Assembly: GCA_003282205.1 (NCBI GenBank)
Contig: QBZW01000007.1
Coordinates: 1 to 64,000 of the forward strand
Reading direction: 5' to 3'
DNA from: Pelagibacteraceae bacterium AG-337-G04
GTDB lineage: Bacteria; Pseudomonadota; Alphaproteobacteria; Pelagibacterales; Pelagibacteraceae
DNA length: 64,000 bases
In this document: positions 17,655-27,122 of the stretch, piece after piece
Layout of the letters: every line of letters begins with the position of its first letter
Position numbering within the stretch: position 1 is the stretch's first letter
Notes under the pieces: model-generated
Seen by the model: only the letters and a program-made list of their open reading frames with translations
Database searches by the model: none
Told to the model about the DNA's origin: nothing
Made by a program: the position numbers and the translations under genes

Positions 17655-18572
17655 ATGAAAATTGTAAAACCATTGTACTTAAATGATAAAAATTTAATTT
17701 CTTACTTATTAATCCCTTTTACCATTTTTACTTTTTTAATAAATTTTAGTAAAAATTTTTCAATTAAAAAAAAATATAAAATTAAAACCATATGTGTAGG
17801 AAATATATATATTGGTGGCACGGGGAAAACGTCTCTATGTATACAATTAAATAAAATTTTTAAAAAAAAATTTAAAACTGTATTCATTAAAAAAAGATAT
17901 TTAGATCAATTAGATGAGAGAGAATTATTGCAGACACATGGAAAGTTAATTAGTGAAGAAAGTAGAGGTATAAGTTTAGATAAAGCAGAATTAAAAAAAT
18001 TTAATTTAGCTATTTTAGATGATGGTTTACAGGACAAAAAAGTAGATTATGATATATCTATTGCTTGTTTTAACACGACTTACGGTATAGGTAATGGATA
18101 TTTACTCCCAGCAGGACCATTAAGAGAAAGATTAGAAATATTAAAAAAATATAGTGCAGTTTTTTTAATTGGTGAAAAAAGGAATACAAAACTTTCATCG
18201 ATATTAAAAATATATAATGATAAAATATTTTACTCTAAGTATGTTCCAATCAACTTAAAGAATTTCAATAGAAAAAAAAATTTCTTGTATTTTTGTGGGA
18301 TTGGAAATCCAGTAGAATTTGAAAATACACTTAAAAAAAATAAATTTAAAATATCAAAAAAGTTTATATTTCCTGATCATCATAATTACACTCATGAAGA
18401 CTTAAAGAAAATTAAAAAAATAGCTTACAAGGAGAAATTAGAAATTATTACTACAGAAAAGGATTATAAAAGACTGGCTAATAAGAATAAAAAAAATATA
18501 AAATATTTAAAAATAGAGTTACAAATAGAAAATCAAAAAAAATTTTCAAATTTTTTAAAAGAAAAAATATGA
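17655..18572 (+). CDS. lpxK: Tetraacyldisaccharide 4'-kinase
   Basis: LpxK phosphorylates the 4' position of the lipid A disaccharide, giving lipid IVA. At 305 residues it is slightly shorter than E. coli LpxK. The P-loop reads VGNIYIGGTGKTSL. The catalytic Asp region AILDDGLQDKKVDYD and LLPAGPLRERL are family-specific, as is FPDHHNYTHEDL. A short N-terminal hydrophobic stretch (about 15-30) fits peripheral membrane attachment. It follows waaA with no gap and overlaps lpxL by 4 bp (ATGA). Confidence 0.93.
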   Translation: MKIVKPLYLNDKNLISYLLIPFTIFTFLINFSKNFSIKKKYKIKTICVGNIYIGGTGKTSLCIQLNKIFKKKFKTVFIKKRYLDQLDERELLQTHGKLISEESRGISLDKAELKKFNLAILDDGLQDKKVDYDISIACFNTTYGIGNGYLLPAGPLRERLEILKKYSAVFLIGEKRNTKLSSILKIYNDKIFYSKYVPINLKNFNRKKNFLYFCGIGNPVEFENTLKKNKFKISKKFIFPDHHNYTHEDLKKIKKIAYKEKLEIITTEKDYKRLANKNKKNIKYLKIELQIENQKKFSNFLKEKI

Positions 18573-19429
18573 AAAAAATAAAATACTTTATTGAATATTT
18601 ATTAGTAAAATTTTTATTTATAATCTTTAAAGCTGTAGGGTATAAATCAGCTTCTAACATAGGATTTTTTATTGGGAAAAATGTAGGAAATTTTTTTAGA
18701 AAAAAAAAATCTATAATTGAAAATTTGCATAAGTCTAAAATTACGATAGGTATTTCTGATAATCAATTTGTTGATAATATTCTTGGAAACTACGGGAGAA
18801 TTTTAGCAGAATACCCTTTTTTAAGAGATTTTAGAAAAAACAAGCTAGAAAAGTTTATTAAAATAGATGGGTTAGAAAATTTAGATAAAATTAAAAATAA
18901 TGAAAAGCCTGCTGTTTTCATTTCTGGACATTTTAATAATTTTGAACTCATGGCAATGAAGATTGAAATGCATGGAATAAATTTAGCAGCAATATATAGG
19001 CCACTTAATAATATTTTTTTAAATAAAACAATGGAGCGAATCAGAACTCAATATATTTGTAAAAATCAAATTAGGAAAGGAAGATCGGGTACCAGAAAGA
19101 TTTTAGAAAATTTAAAAAATGGAAACTCAATAGCATTAATGATTGATCAAAGGGTTTCTGAGGGTATAAAAATTGATTTTTTTGGGAACTTAGCTTCTAC
19201 CACTACGATACCAGCCCAAATTGTGAAAAAATACAATTGTGATTTAGTGCCAATTTATATTGAAAGATTGGAAAAATATAACTTTAAAATGTACGTATCG
19301 CAGCCAATTGTGATTGATTCTGAAAAGTCTCAAGAAGAAATTTCTAAACATTTAAATAAGATATTGGAAAAAATGATACTAAGAAATCCAGATCAATGGA
19401 TTTGGACGCACAATAGATGGAAAAATTAA
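18569..19429 (+). CDS. lpxL: Lipid A biosynthesis acyltransferase (LpxL/HtrB family)
   Basis: This inner-membrane acyltransferase adds a secondary acyl chain to Kdo-lipid A. It has 286 residues with an N-terminal anchor (about 10-30). The HX4(D/E) catalytic motif is HFNNFE in VFISGHFNNFELMAM, and IYRPLNN and IDQRVSEG correspond to the substrate-binding blocks. Only one such gene is present here, so whether it is LpxL or LpxM cannot be decided. It is the last gene of the msbA-waaA-lpxK-lpxL run and converges with the DUF2093 gene. Confidence 0.9.
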   Translation: MKKIKYFIEYLLVKFLFIIFKAVGYKSASNIGFFIGKNVGNFFRKKKSIIENLHKSKITIGISDNQFVDNILGNYGRILAEYPFLRDFRKNKLEKFIKIDGLENLDKIKNNEKPAVFISGHFNNFELMAMKIEMHGINLAAIYRPLNNIFLNKTMERIRTQYICKNQIRKGRSGTRKILENLKNGNSIALMIDQRVSEGIKIDFFGNLASTTTIPAQIVKKYNCDLVPIYIERLEKYNFKMYVSQPIVIDSEKSQEEISKHLNKILEKMILRNPDQWIWTHNRWKN

Positions 19430-19430
19430 T

Positions 19431-19622
19431 TTATTTGATATTTTTTTCTTTTTTAATTGAAGCCTCAACATAAGAAAAGTAGGCCTCTTGTTCATCAACA
19501 TTCCAATAATTTAAATTTTTTAGTGGTATTTTCTTTCCTGAAATTGCACAAATAACATAATCACCTTCTTCTATTATATCAAAGTTATTTGGTAGATATT
19601 TTAATTTTGCTAACTTGTTCAT
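19431..19622 (-). CDS. DUF2093 family protein
   Basis: This 63-residue soluble protein matches the alphaproteobacterial DUF2093 family. The pattern is an N-terminal A-x-L-x-Y-L-P-x-x-F-x-I-x-x-x-G-x-Y-V-x-C-A-x-S-G-K-x-I-P-L, followed by YWNVDEQEAYFS. The single conserved Cys in VICAISGKKIP is typical. The function is unknown. It is divergent from purD (26-bp gap) and convergent with lpxL. Confidence 0.88.
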   Translation of the reverse strand: MNKLAKLKYLPNNFDIIEEGDYVICAISGKKIPLKNLNYWNVDEQEAYFSYVEASIKKEKNIK

Positions 19623-19648
19623 GATTTATAAGATATATATTTGAATAT

Positions 19649-20914
19649 ATGAAAATTGCAATTCTTGGAAATGGTGGCAGAGAACATGCAATAGCAACTC
19701 AAATTTTAAAATCTCCTAAGCTTAAAAAATTATACTGTATACCAGGTAATGCTGGTACTGACTCAATTGCTGAGAATGTGTCGCTGGATTTTTATAATTA
19801 TGAAAGTTTATTGCATTTTATTAAAAAAAATAAAATTGATTTGGTAATTGTGGGACCTGAAAAACCTTTGGTTGAAGGTATTGTAGATTTTCTTTCAAGA
19901 GAAAATGTAAAAGTGTTTGGTCCAAACAAAAACGTTTCACAATTAGAAGGTTCAAAGATATTTACAAAAAAAATATGTGAAAGATATAATATTCCAACAG
20001 CACAATTTGGAGTATTTAAAAATGCTGATGAAGCATATAAATATTTAGAAAATGCAAATATGCCCATAGTAGTAAAAGCAGATGGATTGGCTGCGGGTAA
20101 AGGTGTTTATATTTGTGAAGATTTAGAAAGTTCAAACAAAGCGGTGAAAGAAATATTTAATGGAAAATTTGGTTTAGCTGAGCAAGTTCTTATAGAGGAA
20201 TTTTTACAGGGAGATGAAATGAGCTATTTCGTACTTTCAGATGGAAAAATTTTTAAAAGGTTTAACACCGCTCAAGACCACAAAAGAGTTGGCGAAGGAG
20301 ATAGAGGAAAAAATACTGGAGGAATGGGAGCATATTCACCTTCTGGACTCATAAATGCAGAACTAGACAAAAAAGTAATCACTGAAATTGTCAATCCTAC
20401 TTTTAAAGCTATTAAGGATATGGGAGAAAATTACAAAGGATTTTTATACGTTGGACTTATGATTAAAAATAATAATCCTTATCTTATCGAGTATAACGTA
20501 AGAATGGGAGATCCAGAATGTCAAACAATTTTACCTCTTTTAGCTACTGATTTCTTAGATTTGATTTTATCTTGTTGTGATGAAACTTTACATAATCAAA
20601 ATATTCTTTGGGAAGAAAAAAAAAGTATGTGTGTAGTCCTTTGTTCCAATGGATATCCTGATAGTTATAAAAAAGATGTGGAAATACCAAATATCAAAAA
20701 AATAAAGAATGATGACACATTTTTTATTTATCATGCTGGAACAGAAAAAAAGGATAATAAAGTATATGCTACTGGAGGGAGAGTACTGAATTTTGTTAGC
20801 ATCTCCGATAATTTAAAATCCTCAAGAGATAAGGTAATCAAAGAAATAGAGAATCTAAATTGGAACAATGGTTTTTTTCGAAATGATATTGGATATAAAA
20901 TTATAGATAAATGA
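19649..20914 (+). CDS. purD: Phosphoribosylamine-glycine ligase (GARS)
   Basis: This ATP-grasp enzyme of purine biosynthesis makes GAR from phosphoribosylamine, glycine and ATP. It has 421 residues. The N-domain starts MKIAILGNGGREHAIA, and IVKADGLAAGKGVYI is the ATP-binding strand-loop. NTGGMGAYSPSG and VRMGDPECQTILP are the family signatures, including the metal-binding E/N residues. It overlaps rsmD by 4 bp. It is a stand-alone purD, not fused to purM or purN. Confidence 0.96.
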   Translation: MKIAILGNGGREHAIATQILKSPKLKKLYCIPGNAGTDSIAENVSLDFYNYESLLHFIKKNKIDLVIVGPEKPLVEGIVDFLSRENVKVFGPNKNVSQLEGSKIFTKKICERYNIPTAQFGVFKNADEAYKYLENANMPIVVKADGLAAGKGVYICEDLESSNKAVKEIFNGKFGLAEQVLIEEFLQGDEMSYFVLSDGKIFKRFNTAQDHKRVGEGDRGKNTGGMGAYSPSGLINAELDKKVITEIVNPTFKAIKDMGENYKGFLYVGLMIKNNNPYLIEYNVRMGDPECQTILPLLATDFLDLILSCCDETLHNQNILWEEKKSMCVVLCSNGYPDSYKKDVEIPNIKKIKNDDTFFIYHAGTEKKDNKVYATGGRVLNFVSISDNLKSSRDKVIKEIENLNWNNGFFRNDIGYKIIDK

Positions 20915-21474
20915 GAATCATAGGAGGGAAATTTAAAGGAAAAAAATTATTAATTCCTTTGGATAAATCTACTAGACCACTAAGAGATATAGTAAGAGAA
21001 GCTATTTTTAATATTTTAGATCATTCAAGCAAAGTATCTAAAAATATAATTAATTCCAAAGTATTGGATTTGTTTTCTGGTACTGGTTCATTTGGAATTG
21101 AGTGCTTATCAAGAGGTGCTCAAGAAGTAATTTTCTTTGAGAATTATTCTAATTCGTTAAAAATTTTAAAACATAATATCTTTGATTTTAAATTAGAAAG
21201 TAAAACTAAAGTTTATGAAAGTAATGCATATAATTTAAAAGAAACAAATATAAAGAATAAAATTTTTGATATAATTTTTATAGATCCACCTTTTAAAGAT
21301 AAAGAAATAAATATTTTAATCGATCATATAAAAATATTGAAAATTACTGACATAAATACATTAATAATAATACATCGTAACAAAAAATCAGAGGATAATA
21401 TTTTTAAATATCTAAATATTTTAGATGAAAAAAATTATGGTTTGTCTAAAATTTTGTTCTGTAAGTTAATTTAG
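20911..21474 (+). CDS. rsmD: 16S rRNA (guanine-966-N2)-methyltransferase
   Basis: RsmD methylates G966 of 16S rRNA. The 187-residue protein has MRIIGGKFKGKKL at the N-terminus, STRPLRDIVREAIFNIL (family motif), the SAM motif VLDLFSGTGSFGIECLSRGA, and the catalytic DPPF in IIFIDPPFKD. These are the defining features of the RsmD/YhhF family. It overlaps purD by 4 bp and its 3' end overlaps the convergent pgi gene by 4 bp. Confidence 0.95.
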   Translation: MRIIGGKFKGKKLLIPLDKSTRPLRDIVREAIFNILDHSSKVSKNIINSKVLDLFSGTGSFGIECLSRGAQEVIFFENYSNSLKILKHNIFDFKLESKTKVYESNAYNLKETNIKNKIFDIIFIDPPFKDKEINILIDHIKILKITDINTLIIIHRNKKSEDNIFKYLNILDEKNYGLSKILFCKLI

Positions 21475-22640
21475 AAAAGTAATTTTGATGTTTCCGTTTT
21501 AATTAACTCAACCGAAGGTTGATCAAAAGGATTGACTTCCATTAGCCTTCCTAACAAAATTGTCTCCAGAACAAAAAAAGTAAATAATTCTCCAAGAGTT
21601 TCTTCATTTCTTTTCAAAATTTCAAAACTTCTAAAAGGTATTTTTTTTCGTTTGAAAACTATTTGTGTTGCCTGTCTTTGTGCTTTGATAATTTGATTTA
21701 GGTTTTTATTTTTTAAAATTGAAAATTTACCAAATAAATTCTTATTTGTTAATTGTTTTGTTTTTTCATTTAGCGTCCCAAAGAATGTAAAAAAATTATT
21801 TTTTGGTCCATCCAAATATAGTTGAAGCAAGCTATGATTATCTTTCGGCATTGATGAAATAATGGGAAAAATACCTTTATTATTTTTTCCTAAACTTTCT
21901 GCTGTGAGTTGTTGGTACCATTTGAATAAATTATCTGAACTTTCATCATAATTTAAAATTACTGAATTTTTTTTTCCTCTTGAAACACAATTAAATATGA
22001 AATTAACGTTGTAAATCAATTGATTTATAAAATATTTATTTTCAATTAGTTTATTGAGACTTTTAAATTTTCTTTCATTTAATCCTAACAATCCTGCCGG
22101 TAGCATTCCAACCTCAGACAAAACTGAGTATCTCCCGCCTATGTAATTTTTATGCTCAATAATTTCTGCCTTTAATTTATTGCCAAGTTGAGTGAGAAAA
22201 CTAGATTTTTTCTCTGTAATTATTATATTTTTATTTTTTTTTTGAGAATTAATAATTATGTTGAAGTTTGATATAGTCTCAAGTGTATTACCAGATTTTG
22301 ATACAATTAAATTTAAAATATTTTTCTTATTTTTGAAATTTATTTTATTATTAAGGTTATTGTAAAAGTTTATTTTTTTTTTAATTTTAAACTTTAAGAA
22401 ATCATAGATTGCCTCAGTTCCTAAAATAGAGCCACCCATACCAATTAGGTTGATATTATCAATTTTTTTATATTTGTTTAAAGTTTTTTTTTTAAAACTA
22501 TAAAGATAATTTTTATCAAATGAACTCAAAATTGAATGACTTGTAACTAACTCTTTTTTTAAAATTTTATCTATATTTTTTTTTTCTTTTTTGTTTTTTT
22601 TTTGTGCGAAATTTTCAAAAATTATGTTTTTGGAAAACAT
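21471..22640 (-). CDS. pgi: Glucose-6-phosphate isomerase, short form
   Basis: This enzyme interconverts glucose-6-P and fructose-6-P. At 389 residues it is much shorter than the classic 550-residue enzyme, close to the short bacterial/archaeal PGI subtype. SIS-fold motifs are present: LIGMGGSILGTEAIYDF, VSKSGNTLETISN for phosphate binding, GGRYSVLSEVG, QLTAESLGKNNKG with the catalytic Glu, NHSLLQL, and NPFDQPSVELIK near the end with the conserved Lys. It starts 4 bp downstream of the lipoprotein gene on the same strand. The sequence is very Lys/Asn-rich. Confidence 0.9.
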   Translation of the reverse strand: MFSKNIIFENFAQKKNKKEKKNIDKILKKELVTSHSILSSFDKNYLYSFKKKTLNKYKKIDNINLIGMGGSILGTEAIYDFLKFKIKKKINFYNNLNNKINFKNKKNILNLIVSKSGNTLETISNFNIIINSQKKNKNIIITEKKSSFLTQLGNKLKAEIIEHKNYIGGRYSVLSEVGMLPAGLLGLNERKFKSLNKLIENKYFINQLIYNVNFIFNCVSRGKKNSVILNYDESSDNLFKWYQQLTAESLGKNNKGIFPIISSMPKDNHSLLQLYLDGPKNNFFTFFGTLNEKTKQLTNKNLFGKFSILKNKNLNQIIKAQRQATQIVFKRKKIPFRSFEILKRNEETLGELFTFFVLETILLGRLMEVNPFDQPSVELIKTETSKLLF

Positions 22641-22644
22641 TTGT

Positions 22645-22971
22645 TTACTTAATTTTTTTTAGTATTGAACCTTCAATAGATGTAGATTTTTCTGAAGATG
22701 AAACCTCTTCTTGTATTTCACTGCTCTTAAGTAAATTTTTAATGTTTGAATCCTCACTCTGAATTTGTTTAACAGATTGTATATTAGTGTCTCCTGGTTT
22801 TGGTAATTTATCAAAATCTGGCGGCATAACTAGAGGATTTTTTTTATCTATTAAAAATTCGTCGCCTTGGTCTGATCTTTTTTTTCCTTGTAAGGCCTCT
22901 CCAACTGAACCACATGAATATAAAAATAATAAAAGGAATATTAACTCAGAAATTTTAAAGATTTTATTCAT
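22645..22971 (-). CDS. DUF3035-like lipoprotein
   Basis: This 108-residue secreted lipoprotein has a hydrophobic signal (about 8-20) and lipobox FLYSC, with the acylated Cys at about residue 20. The mature part contains a motif with G-D-E-F, K-K-N-P-L-V-M-P-P-D-F-x-x-L-P-x-P, the pattern of DUF3035, then a low-complexity Ser/Glu/Lys tail. The envelope function is unknown. It overlaps the 3' end of lspA by 8 bp; lspA is the signal peptidase that would process it. It lies 4 bp before pgi. Confidence 0.8.
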   Translation of the reverse strand: MNKIFKISELIFLLLFLYSCGSVGEALQGKKRSDQGDEFLIDKKNPLVMPPDFDKLPKPGDTNIQSVKQIQSEDSNIKNLLKSSEIQEEVSSSEKSTSIEGSILKKIK

Positions 22972-23455
22972 TTATTTTTTTATAACTTATTAATTCGGCA
23001 AGAATAAGTAAAATAATTCCGATTGTTATAAATATATCAGCCACATTGAAAATAAACCAATGATATCCGTTATAATTCAAGTCAAAGAAGTCTGGAACAG
23101 CTCTATAATATATTCTATCAAATAGATTACCTAATGAGCCACCTAAAATAACAATTAAAAAATAATACTTTAAACCTTTTTCCTTAAATAGTAGATAAAT
23201 TATAACAAAATTAATTAGGATAATTAAAATAGTTACCGAATTGTAAAAAAAATCTTGGTCCGAAGATAACAAACCAAAGCCTATTCCTTTATTCCAAACT
23301 AAATAAAAATTTAAAAATGAATTTATATAAATATCAACTTTTCCAGTGTCCTCCAAAATGTTTAGAATGTATATTTTTGACATTCTATCTAATAAGAAAA
23401 TAACTAATAAAATAAAAATGCTTGTTGCGATTTTTTTTTTTCTGTCACTTTTCAT
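22964..23455 (-). CDS. lspA: Lipoprotein signal peptidase (signal peptidase II)
   Basis: LspA cleaves prolipoprotein signal peptides at the inner membrane. It has 163 residues and four helices. The two catalytic Asp motifs are visible: GGSLGNLFDRI followed by VPDFFDL, and FNVADIFITIG. Its start shares a base with the ileS stop. The ileS-lspA order is conserved across Proteobacteria, and here the lipoprotein gene follows it. Confidence 0.95.
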   Translation of the reverse strand: MKSDRKKKIATSIFILLVIFLLDRMSKIYILNILEDTGKVDIYINSFLNFYLVWNKGIGFGLLSSDQDFFYNSVTILIILINFVIIYLLFKEKGLKYYFLIVILGGSLGNLFDRIYYRAVPDFFDLNYNGYHWFIFNVADIFITIGIILLILAELISYKKINE

Positions 23456-26193
23456 TAAATGCTGAGATGTCCATGTTTCTCACATATTTCTTTACTAATT
23501 TTCCAACAAACAGGACACTTATTACCAACAGCTTTTGAACTAATTATCTCTATTTCCTTTTCTAAATTGCTATCGTTTGAGATTGAGGCAGAGGATGTAA
23601 TACATATTTCAGAGAAATCATGGTTCTGAGCTAAACTATACATATCTTTATCTTTGATTTTTATTTCAATATTTGCCTCTAAACTTGAGCCAATAATTTT
23701 ATCAGCCCTTTTACTTTCAATACTAATATTTGCTACATCTCTGATTAATTTAATTTTATCCCATTTACCATTTAATTCTACATTTTTCCATTGGTTTGGT
23801 ATTTTAACAAATTTTTGTAAATGAATACTTCCATTATTATCTTTCTTATTAATTAAATGATAAATTTCCTCAGTGGTAAATGATAAGATTGGTGCAAACC
23901 ATTTTAATAAGCATTCTAAAATTACTTTTAGTATCAAAATACAATCAGAACGCTTTTTTGATTCTTTTGGATCACAATAAAGAAGATCTTTTCTAATATC
24001 AAAATAAAATGCTGAGAGTTCTACTGTACAAAAATTTAACAATTCTTTATATAAATTATGAAAATTATAGGACTTAAAGTAATCATTAAAACTTTGATCA
24101 ATCACATACAATCTATGAAGCATATACTTTTCTAATTCAGGAATATTATTTAAGTTAATTTTGTCGAAATCTACTTTCGAATACTCGTCTTGTATATTTC
24201 CTAAAAGATATCTAAATGTATTTCTAATTTTTCTATAAGACTCAGAGTGTTGGTCTAATATTGAATAATCTATTCTTAAATCCTCAGCATAATTTGATGA
24301 GGCAACCCAAATTCTAAGTATATCAGCACCATATTTTTTTAAAATATCCTCTGGAGCTATTACGTTTCCAGTTGATTTTGACATTTTTAGTCCTTTTCCA
24401 TCAACAACAAAACCATGAGATAATATACTTTCAAATGGTGCTCTACCTCTTGTTCCACAAGACTCTAACAGTGAAGAGTGAAACCATCCTCTATGTTGGT
24501 CCGAACCCTCTAGATACATTGATGCAGGCCATTTTAAATCTTCTCTCTTTTCTAAAACAAAAGAATGAGTTGAGCCGCTATCAAACCATACCTCTACGAT
24601 ATCATTAGTCTTGTCAAATTCTTCTGCATTATATTTATCTCCAAGCAGTCTCTGAAAATTATTTTCAAACCAACAGTCTGAGCCTTCTTTTTCATAAATT
24701 TTTGCAATATTTTCAAAAACTTCCTCATCTATAAGAATTTCTCCATTTTTTTTTGAAATAAATATTGGAAGTGGAACTCCCCATACCCTTTGTCTTGATA
24801 CACACCAATCGGGTCTAGTCTCGATCATTGATTTTATTCTTTCTTTTCCTTTGCTAGGATAAAAAGTGGTGTCATTTATTGCCTTAATTGCTTTATCTCT
24901 AAGCTTATGACTTTCCATTGAAATAAACCATTGTGGTGTTGCTCTATGAACTAAAGGAGCTTTTGATCTCCATGAGTGTGGGTAAGAATGAGTTAGTTTG
25001 CCATTGTTTAAAAGACCTTTTTGTTCTCTAAGCTTTTCAATAACAAGAGTATTTGCTTTAAAAATGTGAGTTCCTTCAAATAAGGGTATGTGTTTTGTAT
25101 ACCTTCCATCGTCATCAACTGTTTCAATTGCTTTTATTCCATTACTAATACACAAATTAAAATCGTCGGGTCCATGGCTTGGTGCACAATGAACAATTCC
25201 TGTTCCTTGTTCAGTTGTTACAAATTTTGCCTCGAGCATTGGAACATCATAATCATATCCAATTTTATAAAAAGGATGGCTACAAATAGTTCTATCAAAT
25301 TGTTTTCCTTTAAATTCTTTTAAAATTTTAATTTTACATTCTGTATCTTTTGAAACTGAAGTTAAAAGTTCTTTTGCAATAACTATTTTTTTATTTTGTA
25401 ATATATTTTTGTTATCTATTTCGCATAACACGTAATCCAAACTTTGATTATAGGCTAATGCTTTGTTAGCTGGTATTGTCCAAGGAGTTGTAGTCCATAT
25501 AACAACGTTAGAGCCAACTAATTCTTTAATAGTAGAATTTTTAATTGGAAACGCAGCATAGATTGTATCAGAAACATGATCTTGATATTCAACTTCTGCA
25601 TCTGCTAAAGCAGTTTTTTCAACAGTCGACCATAAAACAGGCTTGTAACCCTTGTATAAGCTACCCTCTTTTAAAAATTTTCCAAGTTCTCTTACAATTT
25701 GAGCTTCTGCATCAAAACTCATAGTCGAATAATAGTTTTTCCAATCTCCAATTACTCCTAATCTTTTAAATTGATCTTTATGAATATCAATCCATTTGCT
25801 TGCAAAATCTCTACATTCTTTTCTAAACTCAATAATAGGAACGTCATTTTTATTTTTTTTATTTTTTTTGTATTGTTCTTCAATTTTCCATTCAATTGGC
25901 AATCCATGACAGTCCCATCCAGGCACATAAACCGAGTCTTTACCATCCATTTGATGAAATTTAATTATTATATCTTTTAGAATTTTATTTAATGCAGTAC
26001 CCATATGAATATTACCATTTGCATATGGAGGTCCATCGTGTAAGACAAATTTTTCTTTGCCTTTACTTTGAGATCTTAATTTTTCATATAGATTAATCTT
26101 ATCCCAATATTTCAAATATTCTGGTTCTTTATTTGGTAGATTCGCTTTCATGGAAAAAGCAGTTTTAGGTAAATTTAAATGTTCCTTACTCAT
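23455..26193 (-). CDS. ileS: Isoleucyl-tRNA synthetase
   Basis: This class Ia synthetase has 912 residues. The HIGH-like motif appears as GPPYANGNIHMGTALNKI (HMGT), and the KMSKS loop as GLKMSKSTGNV. The editing domain lies between them (about 190-400) and contains TTTPWTIPANKALAY. The C-terminal zinc finger reads CPVCWKISKEICEKHGH, so it resembles the bacterial ileS1 type rather than the eukaryotic-like ileS2. It shares a base with ribF upstream and lspA downstream, in the order HAD-ribF-ileS-lspA. Confidence 0.97.
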   Translation of the reverse strand: MSKEHLNLPKTAFSMKANLPNKEPEYLKYWDKINLYEKLRSQSKGKEKFVLHDGPPYANGNIHMGTALNKILKDIIIKFHQMDGKDSVYVPGWDCHGLPIEWKIEEQYKKNKKNKNDVPIIEFRKECRDFASKWIDIHKDQFKRLGVIGDWKNYYSTMSFDAEAQIVRELGKFLKEGSLYKGYKPVLWSTVEKTALADAEVEYQDHVSDTIYAAFPIKNSTIKELVGSNVVIWTTTPWTIPANKALAYNQSLDYVLCEIDNKNILQNKKIVIAKELLTSVSKDTECKIKILKEFKGKQFDRTICSHPFYKIGYDYDVPMLEAKFVTTEQGTGIVHCAPSHGPDDFNLCISNGIKAIETVDDDGRYTKHIPLFEGTHIFKANTLVIEKLREQKGLLNNGKLTHSYPHSWRSKAPLVHRATPQWFISMESHKLRDKAIKAINDTTFYPSKGKERIKSMIETRPDWCVSRQRVWGVPLPIFISKKNGEILIDEEVFENIAKIYEKEGSDCWFENNFQRLLGDKYNAEEFDKTNDIVEVWFDSGSTHSFVLEKREDLKWPASMYLEGSDQHRGWFHSSLLESCGTRGRAPFESILSHGFVVDGKGLKMSKSTGNVIAPEDILKKYGADILRIWVASSNYAEDLRIDYSILDQHSESYRKIRNTFRYLLGNIQDEYSKVDFDKINLNNIPELEKYMLHRLYVIDQSFNDYFKSYNFHNLYKELLNFCTVELSAFYFDIRKDLLYCDPKESKKRSDCILILKVILECLLKWFAPILSFTTEEIYHLINKKDNNGSIHLQKFVKIPNQWKNVELNGKWDKIKLIRDVANISIESKRADKIIGSSLEANIEIKIKDKDMYSLAQNHDFSEICITSSASISNDSNLEKEIEIISSKAVGNKCPVCWKISKEICEKHGHLSI

Positions 26194-27122
26194 TATGTTT
26201 TTTTAGCTTTTAAAATATCTTTTTTAATTTGATTTTTTAATTCACTGATACCTTTGAATTTTTTTTCTCCTCTTATAAATTTTAAAAATTGTATAGACAA
26301 TTTTTTATTATAAAGATTTCCTGAAAAATTAAAAATATTTACCTCTAAAAGTATTTTTTTTTGATTAAATGTGGGTCTATAACCTAAATTAGCAATTCCT
26401 TTATAGAATTTTTTTCTATCATTAATTCTTATTTTAACAGCATAAACTCCGGGTTTTGCTATAACATAATTTCCAATATCGATATTGCAGGTTGGAAATC
26501 CAATTTTTTGACCCATCATTCTACCTCTTTGGACTTTCCCCTCAATTTCCCATTTTCTTTTTAAAAAGGTATTTGCTTTTGATAACTTTCCCTCTTCAAG
26601 CAACTTTCTAATAATTGTTGATGAAATTATTTTTTTATTTTTCATCAAAGGTGATGGATTTATTAAATTATAACTAAAATCATTCTCATACCTTTTTAGA
26701 AGTGAAACATCACCTTCTCTTTTATGACCAAACCTAAAATTATTACTAACAAATATAAATTTAGATCTGAGTTTTCTCGATAAAATATCCTCTATGAATT
26801 TAAAGTAAGTAATTTTTGAAAATTTTTTGTCAAATTTCTTATTAATTACAAAGTCGACACCAAATTTTCTTAAATAAATAATTTTTTGATTAAAATTTGA
26901 TATTCTATAGTTTTTAATATGTATATTAAAAAACATTTTAGGTATAGGATCAAATGTAACTACTCCTATTTTAGATTTGTGTTTTATTTTATATTTTTTG
27001 GCTAATTGAAATAATTTTTGATGTCCTGAGTGTAAACCATCAAAATTACCTATCAAGATAATTGATTTTTTAAATGTATTTGGGATATTAAAATTATAAA
27101 AAATCTTCAATTTTTTCACCAT
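26193..27122 (-). CDS. ribF: Bifunctional riboflavin kinase/FMN adenylyltransferase
   Basis: RibF makes FMN and FAD from riboflavin. It has 309 residues with an N-terminal nucleotidyltransferase domain and a C-terminal riboflavin kinase domain. IILIGNFDGLHSGHQKLF is the HxGH-like motif of the former, and VSNNFRFGHKREGD follows it. RGRMMGQKIGFPTCNI and GVYAVKIRIN belong to the kinase. It overlaps the HAD gene by 7 bp and shares a base with ileS. ribF next to ileS is a widely conserved arrangement. Confidence 0.95.
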   Translation of the reverse strand: MVKKLKIFYNFNIPNTFKKSIILIGNFDGLHSGHQKLFQLAKKYKIKHKSKIGVVTFDPIPKMFFNIHIKNYRISNFNQKIIYLRKFGVDFVINKKFDKKFSKITYFKFIEDILSRKLRSKFIFVSNNFRFGHKREGDVSLLKRYENDFSYNLINPSPLMKNKKIISSTIIRKLLEEGKLSKANTFLKRKWEIEGKVQRGRMMGQKIGFPTCNIDIGNYVIAKPGVYAVKIRINDRKKFYKGIANLGYRPTFNQKKILLEVNIFNFSGNLYNKKLSIQFLKFIRGEKKFKGISELKNQIKKDILKAKKT